A stretch of 64,000 nt of DNA, from contig NADL03000737.1 in NCBI GenBank assembly GCA_002205965.3, forward strand, positions 1,488,001 through 1,552,000, in the 5' to 3' direction. Below, piece after piece: positions 52,901 through 64,000 of the stretch. How positions within the stretch are numbered: the first letter of the stretch is position 1; the number at the start of each line of letters is the position of its first letter. Both the position numbers and the translations under genes were made by a program. The DNA comes from Kappaphycus alvarezii (lineage: Eukaryota; Rhodophyta; Florideophyceae; Gigartinales; Solieriaceae). Under the pieces are notes generated by a model. The model saw only the letters and a program-made list of their open reading frames with translations. It did not search any database and was not told the DNA's origin.

Positions 52901-53570
52901 TCGCGTGACTAAACACAGAAGTCAAAGTTTTTTAGTAATATACTATAGAGAGAGACTTAGTTGGCGCCCTGTTCAAGATAGCAGGGGTACAGTATTATTG
53001 AACAAGCGATTAAACTTCCGGCGATTGATAGGAATCGGATTTCATTGCTGCAAACTACAATATTTAGAAAGAGGACAGGTTTGGGTGTCTTCCACTTGGA
53101 GTAGTCTATATATTGGGAAACGTAGCCTTAAAGGGAGCAGTTTTTAGGTTTGCAACAACTAGATACCAAACGGTTTAAAGAAGAAAACTCCCTGTAGAAA
53201 TAAGCTGGATCGGACAGTTGATTCGACACTGCCCCTATTTGCGAATTAACGCTAAATTAATCCCCAGAGTCATCTATAAGCGCTTTTAATATATGAAAGG
53301 AAACTTACCTTGGAAAAGAAGGGGGATTTATTCATTGAGATGTACGGATTTGCTGAAAATCACCTGATGCCTCCATTCTTATTGCAAATTTGTAAATTTT
53401 GATCCCCCTTCTCGAAAAAAAATCTTTCGTCGCGGGATTAGCTTCGTCCTACAAATTCTGATACGATATTTTTTCGATCATATTGTCTTATCGTACCCCG
53501 AATTTGTGCAAAATTTCAAAATATATTGTGCCTATATATCTTTATATCTGTAATTGACAAATCTTGAATT
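52901..53570. other. Unassigned spacer with short-element relic
   Basis: AGGTTTGGGTGTCTTCCACTTGG at 53,081-53,103 is a relic of the short element. Otherwise AT-rich and unassigned. Confidence 0.45.
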
Positions 53571-53589
53571 GTAGGCTCCATAGTATTGA

Positions 53590-53835
53590 GATCATGACAG
53601 TCACCCGAAGGGCCTACAGTTTGAGATACAGTTTTGCACGTTTGGTCAGAGCAGTTTCGCGGCGCTTGCTGAAGATATCGCGGAATTTAGAAGGAAAGTC
53701 CTCGAACATGACATTGAGCGGTTCCCAAGAGATTCTCCGTACGCTGTGAGGCCCTTCCATGAGACAAGAACCTCAAAATTCTTTCCCTGTGCGCGTGGAT
53801 CCTTGATCTTGTCAACACTGCGCTACTTTCGACCC
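53590..53835 (-). pseudogene. Gypsy-3 chromodomain
   Basis: KNFEVLVSWKGLTAYGES, then after a two-base insertion WEPLNVMFEDFPSKFRDIF, ending in a basic tail and TAG near 53,592. The aromatic W and the WEP motif are characteristic of chromodomains at integrase C-termini, which in chromoviruses bias integration to marked chromatin. Confidence 0.65.
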
Positions 53836-54790
53836 GAAACCTCCGCAATCTTTTCCATTGCAACCATTGCGCCTACGTCAGCGTCGAAGTAGTGCTTGAT
53901 GCGGCGGACGTGGAATCTTTCTCTCTTACTAGACAGTAGATGTTCAACCTCTACATTGTCGTCTGAAAGGATGTTGCCGACTCGGCGGGGGCCTGCCCAG
54001 TTGGCCGAAACTTTTGTTCTCGTACCATTCATTCTTGCCACGAAAACGTAATACCCTTTTGTTGGGTTGTACGAACGCACATGCGTTTTGCATTTGTGAA
54101 GATCTACCGCTGCGCGTCGTTCTACTGTCAGGGTCTGACCGCCTTTCTTGTTTATTTCATCAAGGGACAGTAGGACCTCTTCCATTTTCAGTTGCTGCAT
54201 GAGGCGGGCTTCATCAATTGTGTCCACACTTCCACTGCGTCAAATAGTCAGTGCTATCAAAAGTTGATTTACGGATTCCATCTCAGTATGGAAAGTGATA
54301 GAGAAGCGCCCACCGTGACGTCTAGATAGAGGATTGTTAATAATTAACTGGAGTGCAGGTATAATTTTCGGCCATTCTGTCTCTGGTGGCTCAAACTCCG
54401 CGCCGAAGGCGTGGAGCACTGGTAGAACCTTTTTGCACACGGCTTCAACGGTGCCATCAGACCACGGAACATATGCCGCTTAGAAACGATGTCGTACTCC
54501 CAGTGTGGATGCAATGAGTCCATTCACTCCGATGCAGAAATGAGGCCATTAGTCAGAGAACCACTTCAAAACTGGGAAGAACGTCGAAAATGTTCCTCCA
54601 AGACTTCCACAGTAAACTCAGCTTCTGCTCTCACACAATAATGCAGGAAATTATACCGCATAAATCGTCTTTCATTATCAGGATGTACTTGTGACCTGAA
54701 TCAGATTTTCCAATACAGAGAAAGTCGAAGTGGAGGAGCTCGCCGACCTTTCCCGCGTGCGCTTGGTGTTCAAGAGGCCATGGGACTTTC
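53823..54790 (-). pseudogene. Gypsy-3 integrase core and C-terminus
   Basis: Asp in LLHFDFLCIG (about 54,745), second Asp in FSD*WPHF (about 54,550, followed by a stop), Glu in GTVEAVCKKVLP (about 54,440). The post-core segment with NPLSRRHGG and the C-terminal VSANWAGPRRVGNIL, a GPxR block, follow. Several stops. Confidence 0.7.
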
Positions 54791-55620
54791 TGGCCTGCAC
54801 TTGACAGGTGGCAGAACAAACAGTTTTCGACGAAGGAATCAATATCTGCCTCCATCGTAGGCGAGGTTACATTCTCCGCAACAAGCTGCGTTGCTGCTGT
54901 TGCACCGCGATGTCCGCCACGACCGCAATACGTCGCCATGCAGATGCGTAGCTGCATTGACGTGTCTCCAGGCGGGATGTGGAGCTGACCTGCTTCGTTT
55001 ACCCACACATAATGATCGTCAATTTTGTCGATCCGATACTCGGACTGCTGTCCCGGGAGTTGTTTAACTTGAGATTCCGCCATAGCAGCAATAGATGGAA
55101 GCTCCGGATGCTCTTCTTTGATTAACAGGACCCGCAAGGATGACAAACGCCGTGCAGGGAAGGACTCGAACGGAAAAGAGGCCCAACGTGTGAGCATGTC
55201 TGCCCAGGTGTTTGACTCGCCTGGTATATGCTCGATTGTGTAGTTGAACTCACACAGACATACGACCCATCGCTGTGCCTTGTGGACGACGTTTCGTGCC
55301 CCATTCGTACCGAAGCGGTGCGGTGACATCATTTTCAGTATGTTCTTACGGTCGATGAAGAGCGAGAATTCGTCAAACACAGCAAGAATGTGCGAAAGAC
55401 GAGTGACACTTGCGATCACAGCGTAGCTTCCCTGCTCAGGAGTTGAACATCTCGAAGAGGAACCCTTGAATGCTCCAGATACGAATGGAACTGGGTTATG
55501 TTCCCATTCCTGCGGTGGACTTGTGCTTCTGAGCAAGTCTCTTGGTTCTACTTGTGTCAGAACACCGGCCCAGTGAGTAATCGAAGAGTCTGTGAGCAGG
55601 CAAAGCCTTTTCTACGGCTG
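54791..55620 (-). pseudogene. Gypsy-3 RNase H and integrase zinc domain
   Basis: SSITHWAGVLTQVE (first Asp just upstream), FVSGAFKGSSSRCSTPEQGS (Glu), FSLFIDRKNIL (Asp), HIPGESNTWADMLTRWAS (last Asp). Then the spacer and HRGATAATQLV...ENCLFCHLSSAG, the integrase zinc site. The frame 54,631-55,536 is open for 301 codons, the best part of the element. Confidence 0.75.
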
Positions 55621-55879
55621 AGGTGTGCAGCGCTTGACCTGGCTTGTGATGGCCTGAATGAGGCAGGTGAAAGAAGTTGCTTCTCTGTTCCCCCATTCAG
55701 GGAGAGGGCGATTGAGGACCTTTGTATTTTTGCGCGACTTAGGCAACTTGTACTACTCCTCAAGCAGCTGTTGTAGCGGTGCAACAAGTTCTTAGAAACG
55801 AGAGATTACTATCCTTTTCCAGTTGGCGCCGTGGATCAATTCCATCAGAGCCCTAAAGTTTTCTGGAGCTGCCATGGAA

Positions 55880-56700
55880 ATGAGTGCGTCTTAGTTGCGT
55901 GGGTTGCATCTTACGCCATCATCGTCGACGGTATGTCCGCAGAACTGTGCTTCCTTGAGAACTAAATCAAAATTCTTGGGACTCAACCTCAGACCTTGCG
56001 TTGAAAAGATTTGAACGGTTTGCTTAAAGCTGTAAAGATGCTCGTCATAGGTTTTGACATGACTTAGGATGTCTTCGAGCCATATCAGTACGTCAACCTG
56101 TGCGAACATGTAGTCCATGGATGACAGTAAATAAGGTACAGAGTTGGAGGCACCATGGGAAACCATTGCCGGTTTGAAGACACCGAACGGTGTATGGAAT
56201 GATAGGCATTCCTGAGACATGACATCCACCATGAACTGACAAAATCAGTGTAGGAAATTCGACTAGAGAAAGCGTTTTGAGCCGATAAGCTTAGCCCACA
56301 TTGCGTCTGGATGTGGCATCGGCCAAAGATTTTTCTTGGTTTGGACGTTGACAGGGCGCAAGTAGGTTGTGGATCAGAACTGTTGTGGGCCAAAATTAGG
56401 GACAATAAGAGGTGCACTGGCCCACTTGGACGTCGATTTTCTGTAGATGTAGCCCAACTTCAGTAGTTCGTCGGCTTTGGCTCTCAAGAACGCCGTCCGC
56501 TGTGTAGATTACGTCCTCTTTCGATCTTTCACGAGCTGCAACTTTCCCTCGAACTCTATCATCATCGGCGGGACGGGGACTGGTGGATCACCAGAGAGTT
56601 TCACAAGAAAGACGTCGGACTTGTTCGATACAATTTCACGCAGTTTAGAATGATACTGTCTGGGACGGTGGCATCCGGACCGTTTCGTCATATCTTCGAT
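55880..56700 (-). pseudogene. Gypsy-3 reverse transcriptase
   Basis: RT N-terminal block SGDPPVPVPPMMIEFEG (about 56,550-56,600), CLSFHTPFGVFKPAMVSHGA (LPFG...NAP equivalent), and DVLIWLEDILSHVKTYDEHL (about 56,045-56,105). The catalytic Y/W-x-D-D reads WLED, with Asp replaced by Glu. LRLSPKNFDLVLKEAQFCGH follows. Shifts near 56,230 and 56,500. Confidence 0.7.
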
Positions 56701-56879
56701 GGCGTAATGCCGCTCCTCAGCAACCCGGGGCCGATCTCTACGTCCTTGTAATTGATATCATTCCCATCCCTGAGAGGAAAGTCGCCATTTTGATTCAGAG
56801 GACACGGTTTCTCGAGTGACTCTACATCATCTGGGTCAATGGATCCGGACTCCTCTTGGGAACTGAGAAACTCTGCGGG

Positions 56880-57770
56880 CATTTTCCGAGTTTTTTAGTC
56901 GATCACAGGGACTGGAGCGCACTCAAGTCGATGGAGGCGAGGTTCTCTAGGTTATCGGCGACGAAGTCGGTCACATCGAGGTTTACCTTGATGAGAAACG
57001 TGTTTCTGAGTACAATCTCCCCAGAACATGCCGCAGCAGATACGAAGTTTGCGTCTTCGTCAAGGAAGATTCGTGCACACAGATTGCGGAGGCGACACTT
57101 GAAGGCAATTTTGTTGAGCTTAGGACTGCTTTGAACCTCGCCTGATCTGTTCACGATGCGACCATCGACTGCCTTGAACAGGCGGAGTTCGTTCCTTGTC
57201 GGCAAAAATACTGACTAATCATGCAAAAAATTGATGATCGAATCTGTAATGGCCAGTTCGTCCGCTCCTGAGTCAATTCCGCACGCAAATACACGACCAC
57301 AAAGATAGACATTGACGACAGCGTTCTTTGATTGTACCGCTGTAGCGGTGTAGGAGGTGGACGTCGCAGTTTGTCGTTCCTCCGGGCCTTGACTGGTCGT
57401 CAGGTGCGCAGATACCTTGGTCGCACTGCCTCCTTTCCTCTGAGGCTTTTCTTCCTTGTACTTTGCCAGCAATTTTTTCTTTTCTTCTGTAGATTTGTTT
57501 AGCCAGTCCTTGAGAGGATGAAATTCATCACACGCCTCGTCGAGGCACGATGGTAGCCTTTTCGAGCCCTTCTTTCCTTTCTTAGAATCGCCTTTTTTCG
57601 AAGCAGAAGCACCGCTATCGACAGAATTCGGTGCGTCACCTGGGGACCACGATTCTGATGACGTTTTACGGCCTTTTTGCTTACCGACAGACTTGCGGTA
57701 GTCTCTCAGTGGTTGAAAGCGCACAAAGACCTCCCCCTCATCGGAAAAGAAATTCACAAAACCAAAGAAT
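56880..57770 (-). pseudogene. Gypsy-3 gag end and protease
   Basis: The open minus frame 57,215-57,757: basic linker (KKGDSKKGKKGSKR), then CLDEACDEFHPLKDW, a C-x4-C-x3-H-x4-C finger with its last Cys changed to Trp, then protease VFACGIDSGADELAI (Asp-Ser-Gly at about 57,250). The second protease half is in 56,903-57,205. Gag upstream is missing. Confidence 0.65.
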
Positions 57771-57817
57771 TCATCTTTGAGATCGCTTTTCTCGAGGCGC
57801 AGTGTGGTATCGAGAAG

Positions 57818-58110
57818 TTATGGTTAGCTGAAAAGGCTGCATAAGCCGAATGTAATTCTTTATCTTGAATATTTAAAGCAAGTCTGGAGAAATTTTTAAT
57901 TTTATACTCGAACTATTCCTAATTTGGGAGTCAATTTCTGATCTAGCTGGAGTTTTGCTTATGCTTTACCTCTGGATGTACGGCGTAGAACCTGTTCCTT
58001 CCAGCCACAAATATACACTACTTATCACTCTTTCGAAAATATTTCTTCGAGATTGGACAAATGTACTACGGTAACACTTTGGTCACTCGAAACAACTCCG
58101 TTTCGGGATA
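57818..58110 (+). repeat. Degenerate Ty3 LTR 3' half (plus)
   Basis: AAAGGCTGCATAAGCCGAATGTAA corresponds to AAAGGTCTATATAAGCCGAGTAAA. ACTACGGTAACACTTTGGTC, followed by ACTCGAAACAAC, corresponds to CCACGGTAGCACTTTTGTCGCTCGCAACAC. Opposite in orientation to Gypsy-3, so unrelated to it. Confidence 0.55.
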
Positions 58111-59029
58111 GAAAGCGCTCATTAATAAAATATTCTCTTATTTACATATTAAAGGATCGAAAACTTTTGGGGATATTTATAAACATGCAGTACAATAATT
58201 TTAGAAAAGTAGTATTTGGTCCTGGCAGGAGGAGGAGCTACTTTCGGCTTTTTTCAATTTACAGAAATCTGTGTCTCTTTCCACCAACTAATCGGTATCG
58301 AAAGGTTGGGATAAGAGATTATCAGGCAATCCAAACGGAAAAATTAATGTTGATAGCAGAATAAACAAATGAGAATAATGGAGAGCCGAGAACCAAAGCA
58401 GGTAGCGAGAACTAAAATCACTAAACTTGTGTTTATAGACCGGTTGGGCGGACAACTTTAGACTTTGGTTAGAACTAGAGAGCTAGGATAGATCGGGAAA
58501 GCTGTGAAAGTTCTGTAGGGCTTCGGATTTTTACAATTATAACGCTATATCAGAAAATGGTTGAAAACTAAACGGTGGGAGAGACTAGAAACTTGGGATA
58601 AGGGATAGATCTTGGTATCTGTGCTGCCCGAGATGTCGATGTGGAGAGAGGAGAGCACTATACAATCCTTATACACAAATAAACAATGGTTTTTGATCAA
58701 AATAATAAAAGTAAATGGGAAGGCCCCGTGAGATCAGTGAGAAACGAAACACTTTGAATGTGTATAAAACATAAGTGAAAATATCACTTTACTGTAAATA
58801 CGCATCAAAAACACTTCTAGGCGCGTTTTTCTATTAAAAATACACCGAACTATTTCCATGTACATATTTCACGATTTCTGTGTATATTTGTCAAATCAAT
58901 AGATCACTTCGAGAAATTACATATCTCCCATGCAAACAGTATTTAGATAAAAATATATTCCATCCATCAATGACATTGAAAATTCTTTTCATTTAAATAA
59001 CATCATCAAAGACAATCAAGATATACTTT

Positions 59030-59365
59030 ATGAGGAAAACATCTGCACAGAACATTATGAAAGGTACGGTTCGTCTAACTTTATTAATGATTCAATCAAA
59101 GCACTACTGCATGTTCAGGCCATATGAGTCAATATCAACATTTGAGACTCTCTCCGGTATGGTGAACCCAAAAATCACAGTTTTTAAGAGTCTGTCTTTT
59201 CCCCAACTGATTGACAACATTGTTGAGATATATAGGCAATATATGATCAGTACGGATGTTAAAAAGGTTATTCAAGTCCAAGAACGCATCATTCAGGATA
59301 TGAAAATTGTATTTGAACGTATATTAATAGAAAAACTTAAGATTTCGGACGAGAATTGTCTCTAA
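59030..59365 (+). CDS. Hypothetical ORF, 111 residues
   Basis: ATG to TAA in AT-rich DNA where so long a frame is unlikely by chance. The N-terminus MRKTSAQNIMKGTVRLTLLM is followed by a helical C-terminal half (QLIDNIVEIYRQYM...KVIQVQERIIQDMKIVFERI) that could form a coiled coil. No family recognised; may be an exon. Confidence 0.3.
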   Translation: MRKTSAQNIMKGTVRLTLLMIQSKHYCMFRPYESISTFETLSGMVNPKITVFKSLSFPQLIDNIVEIYRQYMISTDVKKVIQVQERIIQDMKIVFERILIEKLKISDENCL

Positions 59366-61316
59366 AACTCCATCTCTTACCGGAAGCTGTATTCTGAAAG
59401 GATGCCTTAGGGTAACGTTTTGCATAAATATTTGATGCAATAGGTGCAAAAATATAGGCCACAGAGTTCGGTAGTTGTACGGAAAAGAAGGCAGAGAATT
59501 ATTATAAAACTCAATATTACACTACCAGTTCCAAAAATGGGGCTGCATTGTGAATTTACCCGGATCTGCTGGAAGGAAGAAACCGCGCTTCACGAATCTG
59601 TCCGACAGACCTATCTCGCTTCACCTTGCAACCAATCTATTTCATATAACTGTGGGAAACATCCACGAGAACGAAGTGTCTAGGTTATGAATCCATTCCG
59701 AATATTTTCCGACGCTCCTCAACCAGTTTCGGTATGGCGCATCGCATAATCTACCGAATCCTTAGCTTAATCACTAACTAGTCTAAGTTGATATCTCATT
59801 TGTCTCGTATTCCCCCAGAGTTCCATTAGAATGGTATGTATGGTTTACCTGTAGTTACGAGTTCAGTTTTGTCTGAGTTTTATTCTAAAACACTTATCAG
59901 AAGATGCAGTGTACATAATGTTCTATAGATATTCGAATTTCAAGACTTTTTACTTTTATTAAGCCGGCCAGAATCATAAAAGTTGGTTTTAATTAATTAA
60001 ATCCTTACAGAAAGTTATGAAAGAAGACGTCAGGGTCCAGAAGGTTGACATCAGTGATCTGTAAAAAATATATACTAACTGTCACACAAAAAGAACGTAC
60101 TGGCATAAATTTAACTGAAAAATCAGACAATATTTGAAACGAGGCTTTCATGGTCCTTCTTCAAACTTCATCGGGTAATATATAACTTTATAACATTTCA
60201 TACGTAATAAATTACCAGATTTGATATTTTTGAATGTCTGATAGCTTGAAGGCTAAAGGTAAATGGAGAATTAGAATTGGGATACCCAGAATTTCTTGTT
60301 CAGTGACTGGGATATAATAAGATGGATTGGGAACTGATTTGAATACTTCAACATAATTCAAGACCAAGCGCTAGAACTCAGCGAAGAGTGGGACGTTGAA
60401 TAGACTGAAAAAGACCTGGAACATATTAAGTAAGAGGAACTCTATGGAAAGATAAATGGAGGCCTGATCTTGAAGAAATTTATGAATCCCCATTGATAAA
60501 ATTTGGAGATTATTGAATAAATATTGAGGAAGGATGAGATACTTCGGAGACGCTGAGATTTTGAACCGCTCGAAGATATACTTATAATCTGTATCGGGTA
60601 TGTATATATTCCATATGATCTGATTCTGATTCTTTTTGTCTGGAAAGGTGGTACTTCTGGAAGGATACTAAGAAATTTATCTCCAAAGCATCTCTTTGCG
60701 AGTAGCCCTTGTTCATAAATAACCGCTCAATAATATTTATTTTATCTGGTCTAATTTAGTGAGCGTTCAATGATATCCAAAAAGCCCCTTTGCAAAAATA
60801 AACTGCTTCCTCCAACTGATATCACGACATTTGGGAGACGGATTAAAGTACATACCTGAGCACTAAGTAAATTGGAATTCCACTTTAGATCAGAGAAATT
60901 ATTCTCTTTTTTTGCATTGAATATATGTGGGAGAGCATTAGCTTTCTTCCCAGATTCGAAAAAATTCTTCGTGTAATTTTTTCAAAATAAACTTTCTGTT
61001 ACCCCCACAAAGGGCAGAACGAACAGTTAAATAACTCAAAAAATCCATTTGGGATAAAATAGCATCAAAGGTCTCACTAGAGTAAATCTATTCATAACAG
61101 GGATCTTCTTCAAATTAATCAATTAGAAATTCAAAAAAACAGCAAAAATATATATAGAGGAGTTTGAAAACTATTACTGGAGAATACGAATAAATAAGAG
61201 GAAAAATTTCCCGCATGAAACTGTATTTTCTTGTTTGAATTCCTTAAAAATTTTCTAATGTACTCAATTCTCTATACTTTTTAAAAACAATTTCAGAATA
61301 CACATCTAATATTAAA

Positions 61317-61442
61317 ATGTCTGGTAAAGATTACATAAACAAACGTCAGAAAGAGATACTGGAAAAAAGAAAGAACCGAGGTATGACGAAAGTTTTATCT
61401 CATAGTAAAACCGAACGGAACTATAGAATTCTCGGGCAATAA
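61317..61442 (+). CDS. Possible small exon/ORF, 41 residues
   Basis: AAAATGTCTGG start context, MSGKDYINKRQKEILEKRKN then RGMTKVLSHSKTERNYRILG and a stop. TTTCAG about 22 bases upstream could be a 3' splice site, and GAGGTATGA inside could be a 5' splice site. The protein is highly charged and helical. Weak. Confidence 0.2.
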   Translation: MSGKDYINKRQKEILEKRKNRGMTKVLSHSKTERNYRILGQ

Positions 61443-62925
61443 ATTCAATAGATACAACGAGTGTAAGTTAAACGCTCTAATAGATTAAGAAGTTCCATTT
61501 AATATCACAGGATAACAGAAAACTTTACTTGAAGAGAAGGTACTCCAACATTTCAAAGTTAACATTCATCTTTCATATCACGTAGGTCCCCTTCAATAGA
61601 TCTTTAATGAAAATAAAACAGATTGCCTTTATTAGTATCAGATAAAATAAAAGATTTTGTAACAAAAGCAGAAATATCTAGTAAAATACACTTAAATTTC
61701 ATAGTTTTCTGCCACTTCACATCACGCTACATAGAGCGCATGAAAGTAAGAAATTGAGTCTGAAAAACATACTTATCTCGACAGTTATTATATCAAACCA
61801 ATTAGTTTTTCTGTAGATATAATTGAGGGTGTTCAGAGAGCGGTTACGTGTTAATTTGGTATCAATGAATTGAACTAAGAGATATATGGTTTTAGTGGAT
61901 ATAAAAAATTGAAACCGAAATATATATTTATGCGAAGCATTTTTGTTCTATGTGCTCAGGAAAATATAATAAATCTTTGAGCAAGTATCCGTAAAAAATG
62001 GTGTATCTATTCAATGATAGGAACAGTCTTTATGGTTTGAGACCTCTCATGAAGTAGAATCAGAGGCGTTAAGATGATCTTTGGCGACTCTTGCGCAACT
62101 GTTGCAGTGATAAGATAAATTTCAGGTTTTCACAATAAATTTATTTAACTGTGAAGAGCTATGAGATATTTTTAAAGAAATCATGGACAGCACAATGGTT
62201 AACATTTCAGATTCAGATAGAAAGAGTACATTTATAAGTCATTGTCCACAGTCAAATGACATTAAAAGTATGAAGTACAACCACCCTTGTTTTTCTTTGT
62301 TAGTTCTGGAGACATTAAAAGGTAGTGAGGGCAGTTCTTGGTCATCATACACATAAACTTAGGAGAAAATAAAGGATATTTGTTTGGACTGTTAATTTCT
62401 CGGAATATCATCCCTCAAAGATCCAGAAGCACTTTACGTGAGTATGATGTAAGATTTAAAAAAATATCCCTATCTTTTGGTCAAAATGCCTATGGTTCTT
62501 AAAAGCCCTCGAAAATATGTCTTGGTATGCCTCTTCAGCAGTATACGTTTTTACACTATTAAATAGCTCGACCTTTACGTTCATCAACTCGACTGATTTT
62601 TAAAACCATTTCCTCCCTCTACTTAATGAGTAGCTGGATAGTGAAGTAATTTCTTGGCGACCAACACATGCAAACTGGTAACTTAGATCAAACTGCACTC
62701 GTCAATTTACCCTGGCTATATTCAATGAATCTTAAAAAATTTCAACTGCAATTTTAAAGATTCAGTCGAAAAAATGTTTTTGAATGTTCTATTCTTTCCC
62801 TGCTTTCGATCTGTGCAAAATTTCATTCCTAGTTGCCATTCAGATTTTATTTACGCATTTTTTCATTTTCAAAGAACCTTCGGGAGTAATTAAGGAACAG
62901 CAGTAAAAAATTATTTTTTTTGCAG

Positions 62926-63126
62926 CCAAAACTCGGCCTATGGTCATTGGACTTTAAACTGCTAGCAATTGATTTGAGAACTTTTTATAATCAGCATAGA
63001 CTTAATTTTAACCCAGTCAAGTTAAAGAAACTCAAGATCATCCCCTGGAACTTCATTTTTACCTTCAGAAAATTTGGTTCTCGTTTAATCCACCTAAGAA
63101 AACCGAAGTCGAATGTTTCACTGTAA
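62926..63126 (+). CDS. Possible terminal exon after a strong acceptor
   Basis: A polypyrimidine run and TTTTTTTTGCAG end at 62,925. The frame from there (PKLGLWSLDFKLLAIDLRTF ...) is open to a TAA at 63,124. No family recognised; the acceptor is the main evidence. Confidence 0.2.
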   Translation, partial: PKLGLWSLDFKLLAIDLRTFYNQHRLNFNPVKLKKLKIIPWNFIFTFRKFGSRLIHLRKPKSNVSL

Positions 63127-64000
63127 TGGAATAAACTTAAAATATTACAAGTTCTCCAGACCATTCGCTTCGTCTTTAATTAGTATCACGACTGGAAGAA
63201 ATATCTAGAACACTTATGTAACCGTAAAATCCCTACCTCAATTCCTTCAAGAAGGAGTTCGAATATCCCCGGTAATATAACAAAATTTAGAAACTTTCTG
63301 TATATCGCAGTATCTTTAAACTAAATTAAGGCACTTTTTGCATAAATAAAAACAAAGATGCAGATATTTACGATCTCGCCCAATTGGTGGAGTATCATTA
63401 GAGCTTCAATTTTTGATTTATCTCATAAGCAAAAAGATTGTTCTTCAAATTTCATAAATAAGTATGGTGGATGTTTTACTGCTTTATCTTTCCTTTGGGA
63501 AAAATTTGTGGATTTTGCACTATTTATACTCTTCTTTCAATAAAATGAGAGGGGAGTAATTGTTTTGGAAAATATTCATATGAACAGAGGGAAAAAACTA
63601 CTATGATTCCTATGAAAATTTTCAACTTTGTACCAGAATCAAGCTTTTGTACCAAGAGTACAGAAACTTCAATGTTTCGGATTATCGCACAGTATTTATC
63701 TTTTCGGAAACAAGAGCTAGTGAGAAGAGCTCTTTTGTAAACGAAATATCATTTCTTTGGATCATTTTATCAAGAATTTGCTTAATGGAACCTTAAAATA
63801 TTTACACGTAGCTAAAAAAGTCCTCATTTGTGTAAAATCTATGAAAGCACATCCATTTAAGTAATTACGAGAATATCTGACGAGAAGGTGCCCTTTTCTT
63901 GATAACAAAAAGAATTTTCGGGAAGTCTCATGTGCATAAGAGGATGATAAAGCTGTCTAAATTTTGGATTAGAATGCAATTTTGCAATTTTTGTTCATGT

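Larger units (their letters stand above)
53590..57770 (-). mobile_element. Gypsy-3, decayed chromodomain Ty3 element
   Basis: Minus-strand order from 57.77 kb down: gag zinc remnant, protease, RT, RNase H, integrase, chromodomain. It is a different lineage from Gypsy-1/2: its RT box is WLED, its linker and HIPGESNTWADMLTRW signature match elements common in oomycetes and some algae, and it ends in a chromodomain. No LTRs found. Heavily frameshifted. Confidence 0.8.
58111..64000. other. Long AT-rich region with no recognised gene
   Basis: Visibly more AT-rich than the rest. I see no retroelement motifs apart from a faint LTR word near 60,776-60,830 (AAAATAAACTGCTTCCTCCAAC). Weak ORF candidates are listed separately. 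It could be intergenic or intronic DNA of a larger gene with exons too short to see. Confidence 0.5.

Noticed and set aside
1-64000. CRISPR arrays, bacterial operons, Shine-Dalgarno sites
   Set aside because: None seen; introns, LTR elements and AATAAA signals mark the DNA as eukaryotic.

Overview
The window is nuclear DNA from a eukaryote and is dominated by transposable elements. The evidence is LTR retrotransposons with reverse transcriptase (RT), RNase H and integrase in Ty3 and Ty1/copia order, non-LTR elements with a C-terminal restriction-like endonuclease (RLE), a pogo-type transposase, and a host-type transporter gene with a GT-AG intron. The sequence alone does not fix the species. 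Element types (a chromodomain Ty3 element, copia elements of the algal/oomycete/fungal kind, RLE LINEs) suggest an alga, oomycete-like stramenopile or early fungus; this is inference.

Layout. 1-5.77 kb: old remnants, including two copies of a small acidic ORF, each followed by the 3' half of a Ty3 LTR. 5.77-13.27 kb: 'Gypsy-1', a Ty3 element with two 718-bp LTRs, a decayed gag-pol, and two related copies of an unknown domain after integrase. It abuts the intact first exon of a truncated transporter paralog. 13.95-19.03 kb: 'LINE-A', an RLE non-LTR element ending in (GAA)n. 19.5-20.9 kb: a low-complexity coding remnant and a minus-strand pogo transposase fragment. 21.2-27.5 kb: a mosaic of acidic-ORF copies, LTR and LINE pieces and unassigned DNA. 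27.67-29.69 kb: LINE-A copy 2 (minus), abutting 'Gypsy-2' (29.69-35.30 kb), whose 3' LTR carries the acidic ORF. 36.68-38.27 kb: the only convincing host gene, a major facilitator superfamily (MFS) transporter (minus) with one 131-bp intron and one single-base frameshift. 39.1-40.7 kb: 'LINE-B', a second RLE LINE family. 41.57-52.9 kb: a three-level nest. A minus-strand LINE-B fragment is split by a plus-strand copia element (41,819-52,243), which is itself split by a minus-strand copia element (45,467-51,211) with identical LTRs and a perfect 5-bp target duplication. 53.6-57.8 kb: 'Gypsy-3' (minus), a decayed chromodomain Ty3 element. 58.1-64 kb: conspicuously AT-rich DNA with only weak small-ORF candidates.

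Most coding elements are broken by frameshifts, many of them single-base losses in homopolymers, so part of the decay may be consensus error. The youngest element is the inner copia. The least explained signals are the acidic ORF family inside Ty3 LTRs, the duplicated post-integrase domain of Gypsy-1, and a 113-115-bp repeat with 11-12-bp target duplications.
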